A stretch of DNA of 64,000 bases from Rotaria sordida. Taxonomy: Eukaryota; Rotifera; Eurotatoria; Philodinida; Philodinidae. The notes beneath the pieces were generated by a model that was not told the origin of the DNA, did no database searches, and worked only from the letters and a program-made list of their open reading frames with translations. Position 1 is the first letter of the stretch. Each line of letters starts with the position of its first letter. The DNA is taken from positions 1-64,000 of the forward strand of contig CAJNOL010000069.1 of NCBI GenBank assembly GCA_905250125.1, given 5' to 3'. Below, one piece after another: positions 1-14,400 of this stretch. Made by a program: the position numbers and the translations under genes.

Positions 1-126
1 TCTGTAACGGGTAAAAATGCCGATTTATTTTCTACAACAGCACAAAATGATTTGCTTGATGCCGAGGATACCACGTGTATTTATGAAATAAATTACGAGA
101 AAGAATCTACCAGCAAAAGAACATAA
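1..126 (+). CDS. Possible 3' end of a truncated gene
   Basis: Frame 1 is open from the first base to a TAA at 124-126, giving 41 codons rich in Asp, Thr, Glu and Lys. The window starts inside it, so no start codon or upstream exon can be seen. I recognise no domain. Open stretches of this length occur by chance in AT-rich DNA less often than short ones but are not rare, so this may be a chance frame. Confidence 0.2.
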   Translation, partial: SVTGKNADLFSTTAQNDLLDAEDTTCIYEINYEKESTSKRT

Positions 127-2728
127 TCTACAAACATATTCCGAAAGGGAAAAATAAGTTAGTCAATTCTTCTGTGCAAGAAAAAAATTTATGGTCAAAC
201 ACAGTGCTTCTTGTTTTGAATAGTAGTGAATTTAAATTATGCACAATTTTTTAGACGAGGTTGAAAAAGTCCTCGTACTAGCATTTCTCCACAGTTCATG
301 ATTTATTTCAAGACATTCATATCAGTAATTTACTGAATAAAGTTCGACAGAGCAGTAACGCATGTTGTGGAAGGCTTATTTTCACACCACCATATTCACA
401 TCTACACCACAATGGGTTCTAAAACAAAACAAACGTTGAGTTTTTTTTCTACCAGGTTCTTTACATGTCATTGTTATTAATCATAGATCGTAGATTTTTC
501 ATCGATATTCAATCAAGGATTTAGAATAGATTCAAATTTTCTTTTTCTTTTTCTTTTCAGATTTTTTGAAAGCTGGATTTCATTAGAGACAATAACGAGA
601 GAAAATATTGCAATGATATTTTTAGATTGCTTCGTTCTTTATAATCTAGATCGTCTATTAGATCAATAAAATGTCTTGTCAACGTCGTCTATCTATAGAT
701 ATGGTAACTGAAAATTTATGATCTTATCAAGAGACATATGAAAACTTAACATCTATTGTATTTAATGTTCAATAAAATAAAAAAACAAAGTAAGACTAAT
801 TTAGAGTCGCAAATAAAAGAAGCAAATTAATCGTGACAATACTTGCACGGAGCATATTGGTATACATATTCGTTCGAAATGTTGAAATCACTTCTATCGA
901 GGTATTTATGATTTTGACAGCTTTTGGCAAAAATAATCATTTGCATACCGTGGTTCTTTTTAGCTGAATAAGAAATGAATCAAATAAGAGACTTGAAACA
1001 GTTTGTCTTGTTTTTAACTAGATCTTACTAATTGACTTGGCTTTGCCGACCGGTTCGAATCGATCGGTTGAAATTCTTGACTGAATCGACAAAAAACTTC
1101 CCTGTTCAATCAAATTTTGATTACAATTCCACAAAAATATACATTGTACAACTCATATAGCTCTTGAGTTTTATAAAAGCAACAGGTTTTATTTTAGTCT
1201 ATCGCGCTTCATATATACTTAAAGTAAGAACGAAAGGTGAAATCTTTCGAAATTTTTCATCTAATAACTGACAACAACTAATATTGAACAATCTCTATAC
1301 TTTGTTTTCCTGACTTTCGTCAAAAAAATAGATGATTTCTTCGCAACAATTGATAACTTCAATGTTTTCCTATTTGAAATCATTATTTAACAGAACTATA
1401 AGGCTTCTCAATTCATCTGAGAACACAACTATGGATAGGAAGCAAAAATAAGCTACGAAGTCCGACTTTAACAATAGACTTCATGTTTTCACTTTCGAGA
1501 GGTGTTCACTAGTTGAGGTTTTACTGTAGAAATTCATCATTTAGCAGATTTCAACCTCATATATCTGGATCATTAAAACCATAAGGGTTGTATGAAATTT
1601 CGACAACAAAAAACAATGTTGAAATTCTGATTTATTATCATGAACGCTGACAAAGCAAGCGAAAATAGACGAGCTTTAGTACCCTAAAAGCTGATTAAAA
1701 AAAGACACTCGAAACCAGCGTGTTCTAAGAGTTCAACAAAACAGGACCGGTACCGGTTTGTTGCTTTGGATTAAATTCTTTCTTAAATGACTCGGTCCCT
1801 TAATGCTACCATTATAAATCTAAATCTAATCTTCTAACATCAAAATTGACTTAGCAGATTGGTATCTCTCAAGTGAATGGATACAGCAGTTCAAAATATA
1901 TTATATCATTGTTAAAGAAAAAACCTAACTGTTTTTTTTTGCAAATCTAGTGCTTGACTAAAGCTTGATTATTTATTGTGACAAAACTTGACTGTAATTA
2001 AAGGTCACAATATTTACAGCTGATCCGTCGAACAATGTTGTTGTTTCCGACGTTAGGCTTCATACAGAAAGAATATCGACGTGTATATAATTAGATAGAT
2101 TGCAATTCTTGATACTTCTCATTGAATATGAATCATTCAACTGTTAATAGAGACCACGGTAAACGTCAGTTTTCAGAAAATTCAAATTTCTGCACAACAT
2201 TATATACTGGTGGATACAAACTAAACAGTACCATTGCGAGTGCCTAGATTAAATATCGACAATGTGTAGCTAAAATTTATTTTTACACATTCAGTTGAAA
2301 TGATACAATCCCTAGTTTGTCATTGGGCTAGGTCAGAAAATTTATTTTTATCAGAAAGGTATATGAGACAGAAATGAATTTTCTCATCCAACCAGACCCA
2401 ACGCAATCTAAAATTATACATCAGTATCTGACATGGGTCAAATTTTTGTAGCCCAACTCGATCCGAATTGAGTCGGGCTCTAGTATCAACTGCTTTTCTC
2501 TTTCTTTTGAGAAAATCAATATCTCAATCCTTTTTTCTTCCTTTCATTTCGTAGTTGGAAACAAAGGATACTGAGATCTGACCTTACTCGAGTCGGACAC
2601 TGCTATACACATAATTTCTATATTCTTTTGACATTATAATCTGTCTCATATGCTCATGTCTCAATGCATCGAATTAAAATTTCCATAAAATTTTTGTCAT
2701 AGTCATTTCATTTGGATTTCTCAGAAAT
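127..2728. other. Non-coding stretch, nothing recognised
   Basis: About 2.6 kb of AT-rich sequence with stops in all frames at short intervals. I see no exon chain, RNA gene or clear repeat. A tRNA-like T-loop string near 1053 is not supported by the rest of a tRNA. Confidence 0.5.
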
Positions 2729-3465
2729 AAGAATTTACCAACCAATGTGTTAGTGTTCTTGCTCTATATCACGAAATACCTATTACCTACTATTTTTAAC
2801 AAACTCAATAATATTAATGCACTATATTCATTCATAGAAGTCAATCAAAGATTTGATAGATTAGTCTGTGACATTATTTTAACATGATCTATTGATTTGA
2901 TGATAATATCACCAGATGAAGATAAGAAATTAAGAATTAATTCAATATTCAATTGATTCTGTTTTCATATGGTATCTCGAATTCAACATAATATTAAATG
3001 CTTCATTCTTGATCCATTACCAATAGATCACATTCATTGCAGTAGCAATTGTCGCAAACTCTATAAGCTTACTTTGATTAACATTCAATTTGAATTGACA
3101 TATCATTCTTTCATTGATTTGTAATCAAATTTTTCAATTTTCAAATAGGAAAAGAATTCTGCATCATTTATTCATATTGTTCAAAATTAGATTTCTAATC
3201 TTGTTACAAACATTTATGTTATGATCTCTGGTACATTAGTAAATTTACTTCATGTTGACATTAATTTACAAGACAATCTTCTTACTGTCTAATACATGTT
3301 ATTCATTAATTAGTGTCTATTTGAACGTTAGAGTGCACACTTGTGATAATTGTCTTTGTTTACTTGATGAACATTTTAGTCAATTACATACATTTATTAT
3401 CAAAGTTGATGAAAGTAAGAGTTTGCCAATGATTCCTAATGATAAGATGAAGAATTTCGAATTAT
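2729..3465 (+). pseudogene. Decayed F-box-like protein gene
   Basis: One frame from 2729 reads for about 130 codons with in-frame stops at roughly 2892, 2954 and 3122 (all TGA or TAA). It starts with an F-box-like segment (NLPTNVL, then FNKLNNINALYSF and EVNQRFDRLV). A later segment in another frame (3252-3465) contains CDNCLCLLDEHFSQLHTF. From memory of family style, both blocks resemble the large F-box-like families of bdelloid rotifers, whose proteins start with an LP-E/V-L F-box and carry a D-CLCLLD segment near the end. The several stops and the frame change mean it cannot make a full product. No intact copy is present here, and the family assignment is by motif style only. Confidence 0.55.
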
Positions 3466-3923
3466 AATAAACAGATTGAGTATTGAAAAAATAGACTAAT
3501 GAAACGAAACATTATTATAGTGTCTATGTGAGAAATATGAGAACAAAGAGTTTCAGAATTTCACTAACAAGATTTTCGCCAATTTGACTGTGAATTAGAC
3601 GTGGATGAAAAAAATTCCTATCGATTACATTGATAGATTAAGTTCGTCTATGCCGTTTCAAATAATAATTGTTCGATAAATGCCTGTCATAAATTGCGTT
3701 ACTGCATTACAATCTTAGATCACTGAAGAAACAACGTTGCCAGTGAATCCAGGGCGTGAGTGCAAGTCATCTTTTTAACTCGCACTCCATATTGTGAAGA
3801 AGAAAAAAAAATAATCAAAAACAATGATATAACTTGGGTTAATAATTACGAAACCAAAGAAGAAAACCAATACAGACAAATTACATGAGATTTGTAAAAA
3901 AAGTACAAAATAGAATTTTCTTA

Positions 3924-4070
3924 TCATAATGGTGGTGGTGGTGGAGGAGGTGCTCTAGGTAATGGAGGTGTAAAAGCAAGATTATTATTTTGATAATATT
4001 GTTGTTGATATACATTTTGATAATACATAGCAGCATTATATTGATTCCATTGTTGTTGATTTGAATAATT

Positions 4071-4105
<35 letters not shown>

Positions 4106-7100
4106 GAGAATTTTGCCACGATATCGATGAAGTATTATGACTTGAATTTCCTCCATTTATCATTAAAGCTGGAATATGTTGAGCTCGATAAGAATCACGT
4201 TCAATATATGATGAATAATTGTTATTTCGATTTGTTCCTCGTAAAAGATGATAACCATCGAATACATCATTATTATTATAACGAGTACCTGTTGAATTAA
4301 ATGATGTGTTTGAATGACTTAATGGATTATTCGTTAGATGATTATTATTATTATTTTGATTAAGTGACATTAACGAAGGAGGATTCTAAAAAAAGAAGAC
4401 GAAAAATTTAAATATAATTTACTAATCTTGTTTAATATACTCAATTCTAAAATATTATGTGTCGTACGAATTAGAACTTCTGATTTAGTTTTATTAAAAT
4501 AAATCTTAATTGTGATTTTTCTCTCTTTTTAGGTTAGAAAGATAAACAAAAATTTAAATACTTGATTCTAATAAATTCATTGAATATTCGATCATAAGAT
4601 AGATTCAAATCGAAAGTTACTGTTAAGATAACAAATATATTAGAATATATAACGGGTGATTCACAAATAATAGAATAGTTTGATTTTCCGTTTGTGACGA
4701 ACGCAAACACTACTCAAAGACACCATTCTAAACGCATTCACTAGAAAATTTTTTGCTCTACAAAAATGTGGACTTCTTTTGTTTTTTAAATAAGTCTTTC
4801 GTGTCGACAAAAAATTAGAAAGATTCACGACTGCTTCACTGCGTAACTGTGATTTTCTGCGGACAGTTAACGATTTGTTCAAGCTTGTACTCATCAAGTT
4901 CGACGTTCAATGTCAAGTACTTAGCATCAATAGATAGGGAATTTTGTGCTCTATACTTCCAAGATCTTTTTATGGCTCCTAATGATGTCGTTCATATATA
5001 AAAGGCTTGAAACGAATATCTGGTACTATTTTGTCTTGAATGTGCTGTTGAAACTCGTGTTTTCAAAGGTTGCATGCTAGATGACCGGTTGATCATTATT
5101 TCATCAGAAGCAGTACTTAATTCTGAACAAAATAATGTAATATTTAAACTGAATAACGAAAATCTTTAGATTGTCCTCAATAGTATAGAACTACCAGAAA
5201 GAGTCTTTTCTGTGGTTTTCTAATTTTTGCTTGAAAAATTGCTCTTCAATGATTTTTTTTCTAAAATTGTGAAACATTGCAAGATGAAGCCTTGTACAGC
5301 GTATCTTGCATCATATTTTAAATTTTGGCGGAACTGTTTTTTAAACATATTTTTAATAATTGTTTTATTTTCTGACAGTCGCAATTCAATGGCTGAATGA
5401 CTGTCAATCTTTTTGATTTTTCTGCGACAGGAGAAACTTATTTGAAGAACACTATCGACAAATTTATACAATGAAAAATTCTTTATCGAATCAGCTTAAA
5501 CTGGTGTTTTTAAATTGTGTTGATGTCTTCAAAGTGTTCCATTCTTTATGGATCATCCATTATAATGAATATTGTCTATTAGTGATAATATAAATTTTAA
5601 TTGCTCTTTTTTGAACTGATTGACGACATCTAGTAGAGTTTAGTAATAATAATTTTATGCTTACATAATTACAGTTCGTATTCATTGAACCATTACTATT
5701 AAATGAAACTGAACCAACTGTCGTAACAGTTCTATTATCATCTGTTATTGATGAAGATGTTCCACCCGTAATAGCTAATGAAGGTCCAGTTGTTTTAGAT
5801 CCAGTCATTAAACTTCGTTGATCATCTAATGATAAAGTATTTGTATTTTTTTTTCCCATTAATTCATTCATTAATGATTGATACTAAAATATAAAAATAA
5901 AAATCCTTATGAAATATATTTCATTTATTTTATCATAAAACTAACTTCACAATCAAGTTTTTGTTGTTCTTGTCGATTTCCATTAGTTGCAAGTGGTCCA
6001 TCGGAATTTAATTCAGTAAAAGTACCATCTGGTTTTTTACGAAATTTACAATCGGTTGTCAAATGACCAGCTCCACCACAAACTGTACATATTATTGTAT
6101 TTGTAACAATTTTTTCTGCTTCATTCATTAAATTTAGTTTCCTATTAAAAAACAAATGAAATATTAAGATTATTTAATAATAATAATACATAAAAATTTA
6201 CATAAGACAATCATTTTCACGTAATGTTCCATTAAGTAAAGCTAATTGTCGAAGTTGTTGTTTACGTAATTCATTTAATCCTTCTGGTGCATCAATACTT
6301 TTATTTATTATTTCTTGAACCTGAAATATCAATTTATTATCTTCTAGATTTACAGAATAAGTCTTTTTTTTTTGCGTGTGTTTACTTTTTCTACTGCTTT
6401 CGCAACTATTTCCGATGAATTACCAGTAATATAAGCATGTAATGGTTCATCTTCACCTGGTAATGGAGCATGTTTGACTAAGCCCATTTTTCCATCTTTT
6501 ACAGATCCTTTACCTTAAAAGAATAAGTAATATTTATAGCTAAGAATCTATAAGTAATAAAATTTTAACCTCGAATGATAATTTTCGCATTAGTCTAAAT
6601 ATATCAAAAAATAGTTTATACAAAGAAATCAGCAAATGAACATACTTCTTTTTCTAACATTTTAAGTGTATTACCACGTGGTCCAATGATTAAACCAACA
6701 AAATTTACATCAGGATGATCTTCTTGTGGAATCATCACTTTATCCGTATATTTCAATTGTTGAGGCCTAAATAAATCTAATGTTAATAAAACAAAAATAT
6801 TTCATATAGAACAAATATAACAGAATTCCAAGAATAATTCCCATTGACTTTTCAGACATAGTAATTTATCAATTAAATGACACTCACTTATAATCTCCTG
6901 GAGGTTTATAATCTGGATTCAGTGCAATTAATTCTGTAATAAATTGATGGCGTTGATCTTCAATTTTACGTCTTGTACGAACTTCACGAGTATTTTGTCT
7001 TTTTCCTTGTTGATCATAAATTGGTTCAGGTGATGGAGATCTAAAATAATTAATAAATATTTTTTTTTTTGTTTTCTATACATGAGAAAATAGCGCACTC

Positions 7101-8168
7101 TACTGTTTAGAATGCAGTACTAGAATATAGATTAAAAAAAAAGAGAAAGATTAGTTTTTTACTTGCGAGCACAACGATAGGATAAAGATTTATACTAAAT
7201 ATAAATATATATGTTTTTTGCTCGATTTTATTTTCTCACCTTTCACTCGATTCAAGTTTGATATATGTTCAACGTCACATATACACAGGATGATAATATT
7301 AGAAAAGGAAGACCATTTTATTATTAGAGAAAAATTAACAATGAAATATAGGATACATTTCTGTGTAGATCTTGTATATTAGAAGATTATTTGTAGCACT
7401 AAATATAAAGCAAACAAAAAATAGAATTTTTTGTTTTATTATATGTTTTACCTAATGCAAAAAAAAATATTCAAAAGAAAAATCCATAAGGGAAAAGAGA
7501 AAGAAGGGAGAGCCTTATGATAAATTAAATGAATATGTAACAAATTTAACCTGTTTCCAGGATTAGATGAAATATGTAAATCATTCATTTTTAGACGACG
7601 TGTTAATTCTTCAATTTGTAATTGTACTGAAAGAAAAAAACAACAATATAACATTATTTACATAAATTAAAATAAAAGAATAATTTACAAATATAGATTT
7701 TTTGTTGTTCTTCTGTCATATTCGTGGTTGAAATTGTTGTTGGCATATTAGGCAAGACAACTTTTACAGTTTCATCACCAATCCAACGTCTTTTACGTTG
7801 TTTTTTAATTTGTGTATTAGAACTTATTGAATCAGCTAAAAGAAAAAATTTTACGAACATTCTAAAATCGAATGAAGATTTTTACCTGGTGATTCATTTC
7901 CCGTTGGTGTTTTTATTGCTATCTCTTCTTCTTGTGATTCCATTTTAGCAGGAAAAGATGATGGTAACATCATAGAAGGTAATTGTGATTTGTTAAGAGA
8001 ATTATTCTCATTGTCATTAGTTATTTCTTCTTTTTTATTTGAAACATTCGATGATAATGATGAATCTCTATCATTTGATTTTTGTGATTGTTTATGAGTT
8101 TTTTTGTAACTTGTTGAAGGACTTCGACTACGTGAACGAGGACTACGAGATGGCATACTAAATGACAT
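3924..8168 (-). CDS. SF1: Splicing factor 1 (branch-point binding protein)
   Basis: SF1 binds the intron branch point and U2AF during early spliceosome assembly in the nucleus. Eleven exons on the minus strand: 8168-7886, 7835-7689, 7626-7551, 7040-6888, 6766-6646, 6594-6570, 6513-6386, 6320-6202, 6141-5946, 5883-5665 and 4385-3924. They sum to 1929 bases, or 642 residues. In order they encode an Arg-Ser rich N-terminus, a U2AF-ligand-like KRRW motif, the helix-hairpin region, the SPSP motif that is phosphorylated in the human protein, a KH/QUA2 domain with IGPRGNTLK, and one CCHC zinc knuckle (C369, C372, H377, C382). The C-terminus is rich in Asn and Gln and ends in a proline run. Exon 6 is only 25 bases. 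The gene faces away from Dishevelled across 3.3 kb. Identification is firm; the start could lie further 5' if another exon exists. Confidence 0.93.
4386..5664. other. Long SF1 intron 10
   Basis: A 1.28 kb intron, far longer than most others in this gene. On the minus strand around 4660-5060 it holds stretches of open frame broken by stops, which could be a worn insertion. I found no terminal repeats or recognisable transposase motif. Confidence 0.4.
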
Positions 8169-11100
8169 AACAATAAGGAATAGATTAATCTATAAATATA
8201 GGAGATGTATTATGAAATTAATAAAATTTCTAAAAAACAAAACATCAACTTCTAGCATTCATTTTTTTTTTTGGCTGATATCCTCTTCTCTTAAAATATA
8301 ATAGATTGGACAAACTCGTTATTGTGATGTCGCTAAAGTGCAGTGCAACATTTTCTCACAAAGGATCTTAAAAATAGTTGTTTGTTAAAGAAAAATCAAT
8401 AAGAATTTTGTAAAATTTAAAATAAAAATATATCGATTGTTTTCTAATGAGATTATTCTTGATTTATGAGATAGTGATTCATCAAAAAATACACATTGAT
8501 ATACATAATCCTTTTTTTATTAGCTATTTTTTTTCTGATCGAATATTCACATATGTTTTTCCTATTTATTATTTCCAATTAGTTTTGGTTGTAATTCAAC
8601 TTTTTTGTTTTAAAAAAAATTACGGAATAAAAGAAATTTGTGGCGTCGTCTACAAAAGTATCTTGAATCTTTTTTTTGTGAAAGATATAAATAGAAAAAA
8701 CAAGTGGATATTATTCTATCAAAAATTTATCGAATAGAATTTCTATGAATGTCAAAAAAAACCACTTTAGAATCATCTGACTACGGATAATCTTATTTAA
8801 TAACGAATTGTATTCAGCAAAATGCATATTAACTACACACACTGCTTCAATTCAATGGTACTTAAGGAACAAACAAGTAAATTATTTTTTCTTTGAAATG
8901 ACAAAGAATACGTTAGAAATGTTGAATGAAATTTTTTAAGAAAGTTTCTGATCGTGTAAATCTGATAATATTATTTGTGATGACGAGGACAATCGTATAA
9001 ATCTCGCTAAGCAGATGTTGGTCGATATGCTAGATGATAAAACAGTTTTGCTGAATTGTTATTGACACATATATTCATCAGTTATGTAATTCAGTAAAAG
9101 AAATTTAATTCATTATGAATGTCTCACAATTGATTTCACGATCTAGAAAAAGTTCGATTAATTCTTTGTTTGATATTCGAGAACTCTTCTTCATTGCCTA
9201 TATGTTTGTTGTATTTGAATTTTAAAACGATCAACCATCTAAGAACTGCATTTTTCGTAATGAATAATTCTTCATTTTAATACATGAAGACTTTTTGTAA
9301 ACATAATTTTTACAGTACGATGCTGTCATCATATTTTTTTAATGTTTTGTTTTAATCAACTTAACACAAAAAGAAAAGAAAAATATCTAGGGCAACAACT
9401 ATGAATAATAAACCAGAGCATATTTCTACTTCGCAAAATATGACAAAACAAATTATTATCACTTAACTTTCTAGTTAAGACAATATAGGGTTGTGAAATA
9501 TATATGATATTTATGATCGTCTGTTGATAAAAATTGTATTACTAATAAGTAAGATAGAGAGAGTAACTAAATGTCGAAAATTGAAAATGTCAAAAAGTAT
9601 AAGTCCTTGTGAATCCTTGGTTAAAAAAAAACTTTTTCTCAGTTTTGATCAATAGAATGTAATATGTCATGCATGCATGCATACAGTACAACAGTGAGAA
9701 TGAAGGTGAAATCTATGATTAAAAAGGATTTGCATTTTCGGCATTCTGCTTTCGACATTTAACCATTAAACCGTTAGATATAACAATAATTATATACATT
9801 TGATTGGAATTTATGTCTTCTTTTGCAATATTAATATGAATTTCATCGAGATATACACGAGTGGCAATGTAAATGCATCAAGTTTATTTTTCCATATTGC
9901 AGTAATGCCATTCCTAGTTAATATCGTCTAAAAGAATGTCTTAAAAGATTCTTGAAAAAATTTCTAAGAAATTAAGACAGGAATTTTTTGAAATTCTACG
10001 ATAAGAATTATGATTACTGTAAACAGTTTATATACAATGATATTTATCATCGTATTTAAATGTACTCCATATCAAAAAGGTGAGGAGTGACTTTCTTTTT
10101 CTCGTTCCCGTCGTAAATAGAAATATGTAATTGATTTGTTTTTTTTTTCGAATAATATTTATTGTTGTAGAGTTGTTCTTGTGATTAATCTAAATAAAAT
10201 GGAACAGATTTTTATTTTGTAAAGTAATACTTATCATCTCTAAATCATTGTTGAAATCAATCGTAATCGAAACAATAGAATCGATTTTCTTGAGTTGATA
10301 CTCACCATTGATATTGCTGTTAAGATTAAGTTAGGCACTCTCTAATATGTTTCTCACATAGTCTTCGGAGGTTTAGTTAAAGATTTCTCAGTGATTCATT
10401 CAGAAGTCTCTAGGATGATTGTGAAAATGAGAACCAGTTGACGATATTGATTCGTTCATTTTCCATTATTAATTACATTGAAATCGATCAACTCTTTTTG
10501 TATTCATAAACATTGAAAGCACACATATTTTATTAGAGATACAAAAAATGCCACAAAAAAGAAACTGATTATATTTTTTTTTTGTAATTCTAATTTTTAT
10601 TTCTTTTCGACTGTGGTCTACTCAAGAATGTTTTACTTATTTACGTTTTAAATCGATTATTGAGAACAAAAAATTAGTAATACTATGATGAAAATGGTCT
10701 TTTTCATTCGAGCTCGTCACATATGTTATCAAAATTGATACAGATGTTCTTGCTTTTATGCATAGTATTTATCAGATTGATAATCGATTATAGAAAGCGA
10801 GCTACTAATTAAACAAAAAAGTCTAACAAAAATGGATATCCACCAAACCAAAAGAATACAAAAAGAAAATTCAGATGTTTTCTTTCAATATTATGTTATT
10901 TTTATTACACTCAAATCAATTTTATCAAGCCTATTCTATCGATCGATCTTCAGTATATGCAACGTATCGGCAATCATGCCAGTGACACATCAAATATCAT
11001 AAAGTTGTCTTCATCTTAAGAATGTAAATTTTCTGTCATCATAAAAAAACATTACAGCGTATTAGTTCAATCAACAATTGATCTTATTAGCAAAAAAAAG

Positions 11101-11441
11101 CTCATAAGTTTCATTCTATACATTGTATTTGATGTCACATTATTCCTTTTGCGTCTACAGCAAGAAAGGTTTTGATTACTAACGCCACCTATTCCATATT
11201 CCTCATATCGGAAGACATAAACATATATCTATCATCCATTCGTATTCGTTATTAGTCAAAAGGTTTGCCCATGAGATGGTCGCTCATTGTTCGTCATCCG
11301 ATAATTTGTCTTATTTATTGTTGATGATTCTCCTGGTGGTTTATGAAACCAACTGTTTTCCTATGTCAATTAATAAAAAAAATTTTTTTCTTGGTTATTT
11401 TCAGAATGCGTAACAAATTACAAGTTTAAAATAAAAAAGAT
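8169..11441. promoter_or_regulatory. Shared upstream region of SF1 and DVL
   Basis: A 3.3 kb stretch between two divergently transcribed genes, so promoters for both must lie here or in an unseen 5' exon. I see no coding exon, no clear TATA arrangement that can be trusted in such AT-rich DNA, and no long repeat. A short ATGC tandem lies near 9670. Confidence 0.4.
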
Positions 11442-14400
11442 ATGAGTAACGATACGGGTAAATCACCCGTTGAACAAACTCAATCATCTTCAATAAATTC
11501 CGAAATAAAAATTTTTTATTATATTGATGATCAAGATCCTCCTTATTTAACAAAATTAAATCTAACCGAATTACCACGTTTAAAAGATTTTAAAAATGCT
11601 CTTGATCGTAATTGTACAAAATATAAATTTTTCTTTGCAACAAATGATCCATCAATTGGAAAAGTTAAAGAAGAAATAACTAATGATGAACAAATTTTAC
11701 CATTTGATACACCAGACCGTATTCTTGCTTATCTTGTTTCAACTGAAGGTAGTACAACATCAAGTGGTGGTGGTGGTGGTGGTGGTGGAGGAGGAGGAAA
11801 TAAACAATCAAAACATCATCATCATCATCAGCAGCATCATGAACGTGATGATACAATGACAACATCAACAACGAGTAGTTCATTTAATATACAACAACCA
11901 CGATTACAACGTACGAGTCGACGTTATGGATCAGCAAATAGTGCTGATCATCAAAAATATTTTCCTAAACAACAACAACGAGCTATTAATGATGATGTTC
12001 CATCATTTCCAAATAGTGATATAGAATCAACAACATTTTTAGATGAAACTGAAGATGATAGGTTTGTTGAATTTTTTTTCTTCATAAAATGAAATTGTTT
12101 CTTTTTTATTAGTAGATATTCAACTGTTACAGATTCAACAGCAATGTCATCAAGATATCATGGTTATAATCGACCTCGTAGACGAAAACATCGATTACCA
12201 TTGGGACTTGATCGAGTAAATTTTCTTTCTCTGTTATTTTGTTTCTTATTTTTTTAAATTTATTTCATTGTATATCTATTCAGACTTCATCATTTAGTAG
12301 TCTTAATTCAGATTCAACAATGACATTAAATATAATAACGGTAACACTTAATTTAGGTATGTATATTTATTTAATAATTTTTGTTTTCTATTGAAAAAAT
12401 TTACAATGAATGATTTTATTTTTCTTTTAGATGCAGTCAATTTTTTAGGTATTAGTATTGTTGGTCAAAGCGATAAAACAGGGGCAAGTGATGGAGGAAT
12501 TTATGTTGGATCAATAATGAAAGGGTAAAAATAATTTATTAAATCAATAATATACACAAACAGAGACATCAATTTATTTTTTTCATTCAGAGGAGCAGTA
12601 GCTCAAGATGGCCGTATTGAACCTGGCGATATGATTCTTCAAGTAAATGATATTAGTTTTGAAGGATTATCTAATGATGATGCCGTTAAAATTCTTCGTG
12701 AAGCTGTACAAAAACCGGGGTATGTATATACTGGAATGAGCCGCAAATGACTTTACTGGAGAAAAATTTGAATATCTCCGACATTTTTGAACCAAATGAA
12801 CTAATTCTTTTTTTTTATCACTGATAGGAAAGTGTTCATCGGTCATATCCATAAGAAAAATATTTACAAGAACTGCTTTAAAATACTACCCTTGATTTCA
12901 GTAAAAACTGTAGCTTTAAACAAGTTTACAAAAAGTAGTAGCTATTAATGGCTGAAACTTTTAAAGTACGCTGAGTAATAAGACATGCATGTACGATATA
13001 AATTTGAGACTTAACAACAATGGTTTGAAGAATTAATTGAAAAAATAACATATATCGTTTACTTTTTTTAAATTGAAACCAAAGGTAGCACTTCGAAAGC
13101 AGTTCTTTTAAATGTTTTTCTTATAGATATAACCTACGAACATCTCTCTATCAGTGGTTAAAAAAAATTCATTTAGTCCACCATGTATATAAATCTATAC
13201 TTATAAGTTTTCAATTACTTTTTCAATAATCTAGACCTATAAAGTTGGTTGTCGCTAAATGTTGGGATCCAACACCACGTGGTTATTTTACATTACCACG
13301 TCATGAACAAGCGCGTCCTGTTGATCCACTATCATGGCTTGCACATACACAAGCCGTACAAAATACATACAATAATCCTCAACATCAATTATTACTTCAT
13401 CAACAACCAAATTATAGACCATCAATACTTAATTCAACAGGAAATATGAATTCAACTATATCAAGTACAAGTAATACAATGGTTGATAATGAAAGTAAAA
13501 AAATTTTTTTTTTAGTATTGTTTATTTTATTGATCATTAAGTTTTCTTTTTCTCTTGGGGAAAAAAGATTGTGGTTTTAATCTTAATTTAACTGTTAATT
13601 CGGATATGGATACAATTGTACGAGCTATGGCTGAATCCGATTCTGGTCTTGATATACGTGATCGAATATGGCTTAAAATACCGATTCCAAAATCATTTCT
13701 TGGTTAGGAAACAAAAATTTTATTTTTTATTAATTTAATTGATAAATAATATATATATCTAGGATCTGACTTGGTTAATTGGCTGTTTGAACATGTTGAT
13801 GGATTTGTTAATCGAAATGATGCTAGAAAATATGCTTCATCAATGCTTAAAGCTGGCTATATTCGACATACAGTTCATAAACTGACATTTGCTGAACAGT
13901 GTTATTATGTTTTCGGAGATCTTTATTCACAAGGTAGGATTATTACGATAAACAAATTGATATAGAATTCACGTGTAAATAGAAGCAATACATGTATAAC
14001 TGAAATAAAAAGTATTGAGTGGTTTCTATTAACATAGAGTTCATTAAGAAGAAGAAAAAAATGCTTCATTGCTATACATATGTCAACTCTGATGTTAATG
14101 AATACGAAAACTAATGAATTGTGAATGATTGTTTTGCAGAAAATCTTTCTAATTGATTGGAAAAAAAAAACTTTATCGTGATATATTTATCAATTAAGGC
14201 TTGTTTTTTTTCACAGAAGAACCCACATTTAGCAAAAAAATTTCTTCTGCAAAAGTTTATATACATATTATTAATGAAAATAATGAGAAAACCTTCCGTT
14301 GCATATCATTTATCCAATGAATAAACTAATACTTTTACAATAATGAAATTCTTTCATTACACTGATTATGTCTTACGAGGGAAAACTTTCAGCTGATAAA

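Noticed and set aside
1045..1075. GGTTCGAATC, a string like the T-loop of a tRNA
   Set aside because: The expected T-stem does not pair and no D-arm, anticodon arm or acceptor stem lies upstream. The local sequence is instead a chance palindrome.
4061..4300. Plus-strand open frame with a run of valines
   Set aside because: It is the antisense shadow of the glutamine run in the last SF1 exon.
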